In this document: piece by piece, positions 21,578 to 27,417 of the stretch
Layout: each line of letters begins with the position of its first letter
Numbering within the stretch: position 1 is the stretch's first letter
Assembly: GCA_016210515.1 (NCBI GenBank)
Contig: JACQTZ010000006.1
Location: 1 to 27,417 of the forward strand
Length of the DNA stretch: 27,417 bases
DNA from: Chloroflexota bacterium
Lineage (GTDB): Bacteria; Chloroflexota; Dehalococcoidia; UBA2985
Direction: 5' to 3'
Position numbers and translations under genes: made by a program
The notes under the pieces: model-generated
Told to the model about the DNA's origin: nothing
Databases searched by the model: none
The model's input: only the letters and a program-made list of their open reading frames with translations

Positions 21578-23065
21578 ATGCCCCGTACCACAGACCCACA
21601 CCTCTCCAAAACGCGATTCACCGCGGCCCTCCAGTGCCTCAAGCTCCTGTACCTCGACTCCTACTCCCCTGATCTGGCAGACCCCGTAGACCCCGGCCAG
21701 CAGGCTATCTTCGATGCCGGCACCCGGGTCGGAGTGCTGGCAAGACAGCGATTTCCCAACGGCTTCCTCATCGAAGCCCCCTATTACGACCAACCTCGCG
21801 CAGAGGCAGCTACTTCGGAAGCCATTGCCAATCCCCTTGTCCCTGCTATCTACGAGGCAGCCTTCTCCTTCCAGGGCGTCCGTATTCTGGTAGACGTCCT
21901 CCCCCGCAACAGAGACCACACCTTCGACCTCATCGAGGTCAAGTCCACCACCAGCGTCAAGCCGGAGCACATACCGGACGCCGCCATTCAGCTCTATGTC
22001 CTGGAGGGTGCCGGAATTCCCGTGCGGAGCGTCTTCCTTCTGCATATCGACAACACCTATGTATACCAGGGCGGCCCGTATGACCTGGACAAGCTATTCC
22101 GACTGGAGGACATCACCAATGCGGCTCGCTCCTACCTCCTGTCCGTCCCAGGCTCTCTGGCCAGCATGTGGGAAACCCTCCACCTGGCTCAAGCACCCCC
22201 CGTCGAGATTGGGCACCAATGCACCAAGCCCTACCGGTGTCCTTTCTACGGCTTCTGCCACCAGGGCCTGCCGGAGCACTACATAGAGCATCTCCCCAGG
22301 GCCAAGCCAGACCTCATAGAGAAGCTGCGCACGGCTGGCATCCTGGACATTCGCGATATCCCCACCGACTTCCCTGGCCTCTCAGCAAACCAGCAGCGCG
22401 TTCGAGACTCCATCGCCACCGGGCAGCCGTACGTCAGTCCAGGGCTGGGCAATGTCCTGTCCCAGACCATCTACCCACTCCACTTCCTCGACTTCGAGAC
22501 CTTCAACCCCGCCCTCCCCGTCTATCCTGGGACTCGCCCCTTCCAGGTCATACCCTTCCAGTGGTCACTGCACGTTCAGGACTCCGCCGGCCATCTCAGA
22601 CATGCCTCCTTCCTGTACGATGCCAGCGATGACCCACGAAAGGCTTTCGCAGCAAACCTCCTGGACGCCATAGGCCCCCAGGGGACCATCCTGGTCTACT
22701 CCTCATACGAGCAGACAATCATAAAGCAGCTCGCCAGCGAGTTTCCCCAGTATGAGGAACACCTATCTGCTCTGCCTGACCGAATGCTGGACCTCCTGGC
22801 CATCGTAAGGACTCACTACTACCACCCCAACTTTCACGGGAGCTACTCCATCAAAAGCGTGCTTCCCGCCCTGGCTCCCGACCTGAGCTATCGCGACCTT
22901 GACATACAGGACGGCGCTATAGCGTCTCTCTCCTTCGCCCAGATGATCGCACCGAAAACCCCGGCCCATGAGCACGATAAGCTCCGCATCGCGCTCATGG
23001 ACTACTGCGAGCGGGACACCCTGGCCATGGTACGAGTCCTCCACGCCCTCCAATCCATGAGCTAA
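21578..23065 (+). CDS. DUF2779 protein: Cas4/RecB-like Fe-S nuclease fused to a DEDD exonuclease-like domain
   Basis: 495 residues. Residues 1-230 look like a PD-(D/E)XK nuclease of the Cas4/RecB type: D106, then E120-V-K122 (FDLIEVKST), Q138 in the QLY helix, and four cysteines (C20; C215, C221, C227) placed as in Fe-S cluster-bearing Cas4/AddB domains. Residues 300-490 are DUF2779, an RNase H-like DEDD-exonuclease relative: LDFETF (D305, E307), VYSSYEQTII, D405 and YCERDTLAMV (D480). A helix-hairpin-like linker (about 243-280) lies between. The combination suggests DNA or RNA processing, but the pathway is unknown and no CRISPR array, Cas1/Cas2 or helicase is nearby. The ATG at 21578 lacks a good Shine-Dalgarno; it starts 97 nt after hrcA. 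Confidence 0.85.
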   Translation: MPRTTDPHLSKTRFTAALQCLKLLYLDSYSPDLADPVDPGQQAIFDAGTRVGVLARQRFPNGFLIEAPYYDQPRAEAATSEAIANPLVPAIYEAAFSFQGVRILVDVLPRNRDHTFDLIEVKSTTSVKPEHIPDAAIQLYVLEGAGIPVRSVFLLHIDNTYVYQGGPYDLDKLFRLEDITNAARSYLLSVPGSLASMWETLHLAQAPPVEIGHQCTKPYRCPFYGFCHQGLPEHYIEHLPRAKPDLIEKLRTAGILDIRDIPTDFPGLSANQQRVRDSIATGQPYVSPGLGNVLSQTIYPLHFLDFETFNPALPVYPGTRPFQVIPFQWSLHVQDSAGHLRHASFLYDASDDPRKAFAANLLDAIGPQGTILVYSSYEQTIIKQLASEFPQYEEHLSALPDRMLDLLAIVRTHYYHPNFHGSYSIKSVLPALAPDLSYRDLDIQDGAIASLSFAQMIAPKTPAHEHDKLRIALMDYCERDTLAMVRVLHALQSMS

Positions 23066-23130
23066 GTGGGGGCAGGGGGTGTCCTCAGGGCCTTCCAACT
23101 ATCCATGGGACAGATTCGCGCGCGGTTGAA

Positions 23131-23232
23131 CCCCCATCGCTTCGCCGAGTTCAGCGCAGGCTCTAACCTTCCCCTGCTCACGGGGGAAGGGATTTCTCTC
23201 CCCCGTGCGACGGGGGAGAGTCAGAGAGGGGG
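23131..23232. repeat. GC-rich hairpin repeat, family A, copy 3
   Basis: Same module order and orientation as 8740-8846: CCCCCATCGCTTCGCCGAG, CTCTAACCTTCCCC..., GGGGGAAGGG, CTCTCCCCCGTG...CGGGGGAGAG, GAGAGGGGG. It separates the DUF2779 gene from the ribosomal-protein operon. Confidence 0.75.
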
Positions 23233-23275
23233 AGAAACCAACAACTAAAAGACCCTGCGCGTGTCCTGCCAAAAT

Positions 23276-23304
23276 TTGACACGCGCCCTCATCTGCCCTA
23301 AAAT
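23276..23304 (+). promoter_or_regulatory. Promoter of rplU-rpmA-rpmE
   Basis: TTGACA (23276-23281), exact 17-bp spacer, TAAAAT (23299-23304). The expected transcription start, about 7 nt after the -10, coincides with the A of the rplU ATG at 23311. Confidence 0.85.
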
Positions 23305-23310
23305 AGCCAA

Positions 23311-23652
23311 ATGGATATGGAATACGCAGTCGTAGAGACCGGCGGCAAACAGTACACCGTCCACCCAGGAAAAACCCTCCAGGTGGAGAAGCTGCCCACT
23401 ACCCCTCAACAGGCCCTGGAGCTGGATCGTGTCCTCCTGATAGCCAGGGACGGGAACATTCAAGTGGGCCGGCCTTTGATAGAGGGAGCCAGGGTAAAAG
23501 TGGAGGTGCTGGGTGAGGGGAAGGCTCCCAAGACAACGGCCTTCAAATACAAGTCCAAGACCAGGTACAAGCGCAAGGTGGGGCATAGACAGCCGTATAC
23601 CGAAATCAAAGTTACCGAAATCATAGATGGTGGACAGGCTCCGGCGCCCTGA
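23311..23652 (+). CDS. rplU: 50S ribosomal protein L21
   Basis: 113 residues. It begins MDMEYAVVETGGKQYTVHPGK, the standard L21 N-terminus, and carries FKYKSKTRYKRKVGHRQPYTEIKVTEI, the conserved rRNA-binding C-terminal signature. L21 binds 23S rRNA early in 50S assembly. No Shine-Dalgarno precedes the ATG and the promoter places the transcript start at or next to it, so the message is probably leaderless; a second ATG two codons on (23317) is the alternative. First gene of the operon. Confidence 0.95.
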   Translation: MDMEYAVVETGGKQYTVHPGKTLQVEKLPTTPQQALELDRVLLIARDGNIQVGRPLIEGARVKVEVLGEGKAPKTTAFKYKSKTRYKRKVGHRQPYTEIKVTEIIDGGQAPAP

Positions 23653-23683
23653 GGCCCGTCCCTGTCCCGAAGGTTGACAAAAA

Positions 23684-23962
23684 ATGGCTCACAAAAAGGG
23701 CGGAGGAAGCAGCCGCAACGGAAGAGATAGCAACTCCCAGCGCCTGGGCGTCAAGCGGTACGGTGGCCAGCTGGTGCGAGCCGGCACCATCATCGTCAGA
23801 CAGCGAGGCACCAGAATACAGTCCGGCAACAACGTGGGTGTCGGGCGAGACCACACCCTCTTCGCCCTGACCGATGGCCTGGTCAAGTTCGAACATGCCA
23901 CCAAGTACCGAAAACAAGCCAGCGTTTATCCGCTCGAGGCAAAGGCCGAGGTAGCCCCATGA
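23684..23962 (+). CDS. rpmA: 50S ribosomal protein L27
   Basis: 92 residues starting [29 protein letters not shown], the near-invariant L27 N-terminus that reaches the peptidyl-transferase centre. It starts directly with MAHKKGGGS, so it is not the Firmicute form with a cleavable leader. [18 protein letters not shown] completes the signature. AAGG lies about 10 nt upstream of ATG. It overlaps rpmE by 4 nt (ATGA). Confidence 0.96.
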   Translation: MAHKKGGGSSRNGRDSNSQRLGVKRYGGQLVRAGTIIVRQRGTRIQSGNNVGVGRDHTLFALTDGLVKFEHATKYRKQASVYPLEAKAEVAP

Positions 23963-24162
23963 AAGCCGACATACATCCAACCTACTACCCAGACGCAGAG
24001 GTCATCTGCTCCTGCGGCAACACCTTCACCGTAGGCGCTACCAAGCCGTCCCTCCGGGTGGAGATATGCAGCCAGTGCCACCCCTTCTTCACCGGAGAGC
24101 AGCGCATCATCGACACCGAAGGGCGCGTGGAGCGCATGAAGAGGCGCTTCAACCTCAAATAG
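23959..24162 (+). CDS. rpmE: 50S ribosomal protein L31 (zinc-binding form)
   Basis: 67 residues, [27 protein letters not shown] start. Cysteines C17, C19, C37 and C40 (CSC...CSQC) make it the C+ zinc-binding L31, followed by [24 protein letters not shown]. It bridges the subunits on the ribosome. The 4-nt overlap with rpmA implies translational coupling. A competing pair of hairpins starts 3 nt after its stop codon. Confidence 0.96.
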   Translation: MKADIHPTYYPDAEVICSCGNTFTVGATKPSLRVEICSQCHPFFTGEQRIIDTEGRVERMKRRFNLK

Positions 24163-24164
24163 GC

Positions 24165-24217
24165 CCACCCCTAAAACCCAAGGCAGAACCAGGGGTGGCT
24201 TGAATCCACCCCTTTTT
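24165..24217 (+). terminator. Terminator with a competing upstream arm (candidate attenuator)
   Basis: AGGGGTGG (24191-24198) pairs with CCACCCCT (24206-24213), which runs into five Ts (24213-24217): an intrinsic terminator. An identical CCACCCCT lies at 24165-24172, immediately after the L31 stop, and can pair with the same AGGGGTGG instead, disrupting the terminator. The DUF1385 gene lies downstream. Confidence 0.8.
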
Positions 24218-24264
24218 CATGCCCTGCCCCTTGGCACATCAATAAACAGAAAGGCCAGACCCCA

Positions 24265-25200
24265 GTGGAAAAGCGGATTAGCTACGGCGGGCAGGCAGTA
24301 ATCGAGGGGGTGATGATCCGCGGGCGAAGCCACTACTCCCTGGCAGTCCGCCGACCCAACGGCGAGATAACCACCCAATCAACCCCTCTGAGCACACTGT
24401 ACACCGGCCGCCTCAGAAACATTCCCCTGGTGCGCGGCGTCATCGTCCTCATCGAGACCATGGTCATCGGGATTCAGGTCCTGAGCCGCTCCGCCAACAT
24501 CGCCCTGGAGGAAGAGAGACAGGAGCTATCCCGCTGGTCCATGGCATTCATGTTGACCTTTTCCCTGGCCATTGGCGTTGGGCTATTCTTCATAGCGCCC
24601 CTTCTAGCCACCCGTTCCCTGGACAGCCTCATCGCCTCCGACCAAATCAGCAACCTGGTCGAAGGACTGCTCCGGCTGAGCATGTTCCTGGCCTACATCT
24701 TCCTCATCGGACGCATGTCGGAGATCCAGCGAGTCTTCGCCTACCACGGGGCCGAGCACATGTCCGTCCACGCCCACGAGCACGGCGTGCCCCTGGATGT
24801 AGACCACGTCCGCACCTATCCCACCGCCCACAACCGCTGCGGCACAGCCTTCCTCCTGGTGGTCATGGTGGTAGCCATCGCCGTCTTCACCTTCGTGGGT
24901 AGGCCCTCCCTGCCCATCAGCATCGCCTCCAGGGTCATACTGGTACCCGTCATCGCCGGCATCAGCTACGAGATTATTCGATTCAGCGGCGCCCACTCCG
25001 GCAACCCCCTGGTGAAGCTCATCGTCTACCCCAGCCTGGCCCTCCAGGCCCTTACCACCCGCCGCCCGGACGACGCCCAGATCGAGGTGGCCATCCACGC
25101 CATGAAGCGCGCCATCGCCGTAGACCAGGGAACTTTAGGAGCAGAGAGTACCCCAGAGCAAGGAGCTATCAAAAAAGGGGAAGCCTCCAAGCAGAGCTAG
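24265..25200 (+). CDS. DUF1385 (YqhQ-like) membrane protein
   Basis: 311 residues. N-terminal YGGQAVIEGVMIRGRSHYSLAVRRP is the family signature, followed by four or five membrane segments and the cytosolic-loop motif FAYHGAEHMSVHAHEHG and RCGTAFLL. The family is widespread and commonly encoded between rpmE and prfA/prmC; its function is not established. The start is GTG 24265 with AAAGG about 10 nt upstream. The C-terminus is a short, soluble, charged tail. No prfA follows in this window, so the usual cluster is broken. Confidence 0.9.
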   Translation: MEKRISYGGQAVIEGVMIRGRSHYSLAVRRPNGEITTQSTPLSTLYTGRLRNIPLVRGVIVLIETMVIGIQVLSRSANIALEEERQELSRWSMAFMLTFSLAIGVGLFFIAPLLATRSLDSLIASDQISNLVEGLLRLSMFLAYIFLIGRMSEIQRVFAYHGAEHMSVHAHEHGVPLDVDHVRTYPTAHNRCGTAFLLVVMVVAIAVFTFVGRPSLPISIASRVILVPVIAGISYEIIRFSGAHSGNPLVKLIVYPSLALQALTTRRPDDAQIEVAIHAMKRAIAVDQGTLGAESTPEQGAIKKGEASKQS

Positions 25201-25417
25201 GTATCTGGTTGCGAATAAGCGCGTCATCATTGTCCCCTCGTGGTGAGCCGAGTTTACCCTGAGCGAAGCCGAAGAGAACATGAGCGGCACGTAGGGGCGA
25301 TTCACGAATCGCCCCTACAGAGTGAGCGGGCTGCCACGTCAGACCCGCGCTCCTGAGGTCTTTCGGGATCACACGCCTGATTGGATCAACGACCTGTTTC
25401 CAAGATTGCCCATGCAC
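25201..25417. other. Intergenic stretch with hairpin repeat
   Basis: No gene seen. It contains CCCTGAGCGAAGCCGAAG (a short repeat fragment) and the near-perfect palindrome at 25291-25318. Confidence 0.6.
25291..25318. repeat. 28-bp inverted repeat
   Basis: Arms GTAGGGGCGATTC (25291-25303) and GAATCGCCCCTAC (25306-25318) are exact complements around a 2-bp centre. This type of element is common between genes in several phyla. No T-run follows. Confidence 0.85.
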
Positions 25418-25447
25418 TTGACAGCTAGGCTTCCGCGGTAGTAGCAT
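25418..25447 (+). promoter_or_regulatory. Promoter candidate of the lipoprotein gene
   Basis: A perfect TTGACA (25418-25423), 18-bp spacer, TAGCAT (25442-25447). It is followed by a small CCCGC/GCGGG hairpin (about 25450-25463), giving a 90-nt leader. Confidence 0.45.
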
Positions 25448-25543
25448 CGCCCGCACAAGCGGGGAGACATAAAGCAGCTTCCTTCCAAGATTGGTATGGG
25501 AAACTCCGGATAATCTCTCACAACTTCTCGCCGGGAGGTCTCT

Positions 25544-27178
25544 ATGAGAGGCGCACTTCTCAAGAGAGCAGTGCTTTCTTTCGTTAGTGCCCTGGTGATA
25601 GCAGCCTGCACCACACCAAGCCCGACTCTGACCCCTGTGCCGCCGACTGCAACTCCATATCCTACATATACTCCCTATCCCACCCTCACACCTCTTCCAA
25701 CTCCCACGCCTACCCTCACCCCCACACCCACTCCGACGTCAACACCAACACCCACTCTTACCCCTACCCTCACCCCCACTCCCACAATCACCCCTACGCC
25801 AACGCCCGTGCCCGTGGCCGCCAAGCTCAGCTACACCACCAAGAGGGAAAGGGCTGGACTGGACTGGTTTGGCAGTGTGAACGTACCGCTCTCCACCGTC
25901 CGGCCTACCAGCATCAAGAAGGAGCCAGCCTATTCCTGCTCCTTCCCCCTCTACGGCATCATGACCATAGGCACCTTGAAGATAGTATCCGTGTCCTACT
26001 GTGCCGACAGCCCCAATGTTGGCACCGCCTACTTCGACCTCAACGGCAACGGAGACCTGACGGATGACTCTTCCTATACATTCGGCAAAGGGTCTCTTCT
26101 CCCAGTGGAGACGACGCTGAAGTACCACGAGGGGAAGCGCCCTTATGCTTTCACCTTCTGGGCAAACGTAGAGATGAGGTTCCCGCCAACCCCCACGCCA
26201 AGCACCCCGACTCCGGGCGTCCCCACTCCCACACCCACCCCATATGGCTACGGAGGTACTCCCGTGGGGGGCAACCTCTACTACTCCAGCCACGGTATCA
26301 GGGTTGGGTTCCTCACCGGGCTGGAGCAGCCCGTGGCCGTCGCCCTTATTGATGCCAACAACGACGGCCTCTTCAACGACCTGGCCAACGACCGCCTGGC
26401 CATTGACCTGGACGGCGACGGCTTTGCCGATGGAAGTACCCAGTCCTTCAGCAGGTCGTTGGAGCACTTCACCATGGACACCTCCATATACATCCAGGGC
26501 ACTCCCTTAAAGGTGGGCTTTGTGAGCGCTTCGGGGGATGAGTTGCGCCTGGAGAAGGCGCAGACGGGCACCCTGACCGGCCTTGTACTGGGCGCCGACA
26601 CGGGAGGCCCTCTGGCCGGAGCGAAGGTGACAGTCCTCCCCTGGAAGCTGGAAGCCACTACGGACGCGACCGGCAAGTACATCCTGGAGGTGGCCGAAGG
26701 GCTCGTACCCAGGCTACGAGTATCCAGTGGTGGCTACGTGCCCAAGGTTGCCACCCAGTTGGGAGCGGTGAAGGCCGGCGCTACCCTCATCTCCAACCAT
26801 ATCCTCTCACCGACATCCAAGGTGACTGCCGGGACTCTGACACTGCCCCTATATCAGGGCTACTCGTTCGCGACAGGGACGATGATGGCGTGGGGCGAGG
26901 GGGACTTCCAGTTGACCCGGGGCGACCCGTGGGTTCTCCTTTTCTATACCGAATCGTCCCGGGGGCAGGGGGGCATCGTCGCCCTGGGTGACCTGGGAGC
27001 TACGCCACTAGCGAGCGTCAGCACACCGTCCAGCGGCTACCAGTTCTACACTGTGCCGGTGTCGGTGAACTCGGTGTACGTGGCCAAGGCCCGAGAGGGC
27101 CAGGAAGGGCATTACATCATCCTGCGCGTGATCGAGATGGGGGAGCGCGACGTGACCTTTGACTGGCTCTACAAGTAG
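25544..27178 (+). CDS. Secreted lipoprotein with Thr/Pro linkers and Ca-binding-like loops
   Basis: 544 residues. The signal peptide ends in lipobox VIAAC with C22 as the lipidation site. A Thr-Pro-rich linker (PTPTPTLTP style) covers about 25-92 and a second shorter one about 212-234. Between and after them lie Asp/Asn loops like EF-hand or dockerin calcium sites: [21 protein letters not shown] and [10 protein letters not shown]. Residues about 345-410 resemble a carboxypeptidase-regulatory (CNA-B-like) beta-sandwich: [23 protein letters not shown]...[11 protein letters not shown]. The C-terminal 120 residues look like a thioredoxin-fold- or redoxin-like start (WVLLFYTES) but without CxxC, so this is not claimed. 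GGGAGGT about 5 nt upstream fixes the ATG. It is an extracellular, membrane-anchored protein; ligand unknown. Confidence 0.85.
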   Translation: MRGALLKRAVLSFVSALVIAACTTPSPTLTPVPPTATPYPTYTPYPTLTPLPTPTPTLTPTPTPTSTPTPTLTPTLTPTPTITPTPTPVPVAAKLSYTTKRERAGLDWFGSVNVPLSTVRPTSIKKEPAYSCSFPLYGIMTIGTLKIVSVSYCADSPNVGTAYFDLNGNGDLTDDSSYTFGKGSLLPVETTLKYHEGKRPYAFTFWANVEMRFPPTPTPSTPTPGVPTPTPTPYGYGGTPVGGNLYYSSHGIRVGFLTGLEQPVAVALIDANNDGLFNDLANDRLAIDLDGDGFADGSTQSFSRSLEHFTMDTSIYIQGTPLKVGFVSASGDELRLEKAQTGTLTGLVLGADTGGPLAGAKVTVLPWKLEATTDATGKYILEVAEGLVPRLRVSSGGYVPKVATQLGAVKAGATLISNHILSPTSKVTAGTLTLPLYQGYSFATGTMMAWGEGDFQLTRGDPWVLLFYTESSRGQGGIVALGDLGATPLASVSTPSSGYQFYTVPVSVNSVYVAKAREGQEGHYIILRVIEMGERDVTFDWLYK

Positions 27179-27188
27179 TGTCATTCAT

Positions 27189-27417
27189 TACAGAGCCTTG
27201 CATAGCAGTCTAAACGTCTCCAGGTCAGCCTGGACTGGTGGGTGTCATTCCGAACCCTTCGGCTCTGCTCACTCAGGGCCTGCCCTGAGTTTACCGAAGG
27301 GGTAAACTCAGTGAGGAATCTAGGGCGTCCCATCCTTGCTAAAGGTGCAAGTCTTAGGCGTAGGTCTTAGATTCTTCGTCGTCCCGACAGGTCGGGACTC
27401 CTCAGAATGACAGGGCA
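27189..27417 (+). mobile_element. MITE-like element, copy 3 (cut by the window edge)
   Basis: Begins TACAGAGCCTTGCATAGC, and continues like copy 2 (CTGGACTGGTGGGTGTCATTCC, then GAGGAATCTAGGGCGTCCCATCC, then AGATTCTTCGTCGTCCCGAC). A CTCAGGGCCTGCCCTGAG-type segment (about 27272-27310) replaces the short spacer of copy 2. The right end lies beyond the window. Confidence 0.75.

Noticed and set aside
26900..27178. Thioredoxin-like domain at the lipoprotein C-terminus
   Set aside because: WVLLFYTES is suggestive, but no CxxC or conserved cis-Pro could be placed, so I do not claim it.

Overview
The window looks like a chromosomal segment of a GC-rich bacterium of the Chloroflexota, most likely a Dehalococcoidia-type lineage. 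This is an inference from gene content and style: a stand-alone pyruvate-kinase C-terminal-domain protein and a CofE (coenzyme F420) enzyme of archaeal flavour, an AroK-AroB fusion, a DUF5679 zinc-ribbon microprotein, a Thr/Pro-linker lipoprotein, and intergenic regions packed with short hairpin repeats. No 16S gene or other decisive marker is present, so the placement is tentative. No CRISPR, phage, transposase or tRNA gene was seen.

Layout. (1) 1-840: repeat DNA, then a monocistronic unit (extended -10 promoter, Shine-Dalgarno, gene, terminator) encoding a SelW/SelT/SelH-family selenoprotein whose UGA codon lies in a C-x-x-U motif. Ordinary ORF callers would miss it. (2) 843-3358, minus strand: shikimate kinase/3-dehydroquinate synthase fusion followed by a membrane protein of unknown function. 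(3) 3515-8693, plus strand: nusA-ylxR-infB-rbfA-truB, with a promoter and a terminator-like hairpin in the nusA leader and no rimP. (4) 9212-9419: DUF5679 microprotein. (5) 9541-13432: a PHP-domain phosphoesterase (minus), a small unknown protein and a metallo-beta-lactamase-fold hydrolase (plus), then the polyamine pair speD-speE (minus). This block is bounded by two oppositely oriented copies of a MITE-like element. (6) 13566-15094: CofE (minus) and the PK_C-like protein (plus). (7) 15249-18942: a 1080-residue secreted, probably cell-surface protein with two upstream promoter candidates, a 46-codon upstream ORF abutting its start, and a very strong terminator. (8) 18943-19720: gene-free and repeat-rich, with a perfect 38-bp palindrome. 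(9) 19721-23065: divergent bioY and hrcA, then a two-nuclease-domain DUF2779 protein. (10) 23276-25200: rplU (probably leaderless), rpmA, rpmE, a competing-hairpin attenuator candidate, and a DUF1385 membrane protein. (11) 25418-27178: a lipoprotein with Thr-Pro linkers and calcium-binding-like loops, then a third MITE copy cut by the window edge.

How the genes fit together. The main theme is information processing: transcription elongation and antitermination, translation initiation, 30S maturation, tRNA pseudouridylation and three 50S proteins. Aromatic amino-acid, polyamine, F420 and biotin-uptake genes sit among them as separate short units. The least ordinary items are the UGA-containing gene with its SECIS-like hairpin and the RNA-level control candidates at nusA, the surface-protein gene and rpmE.
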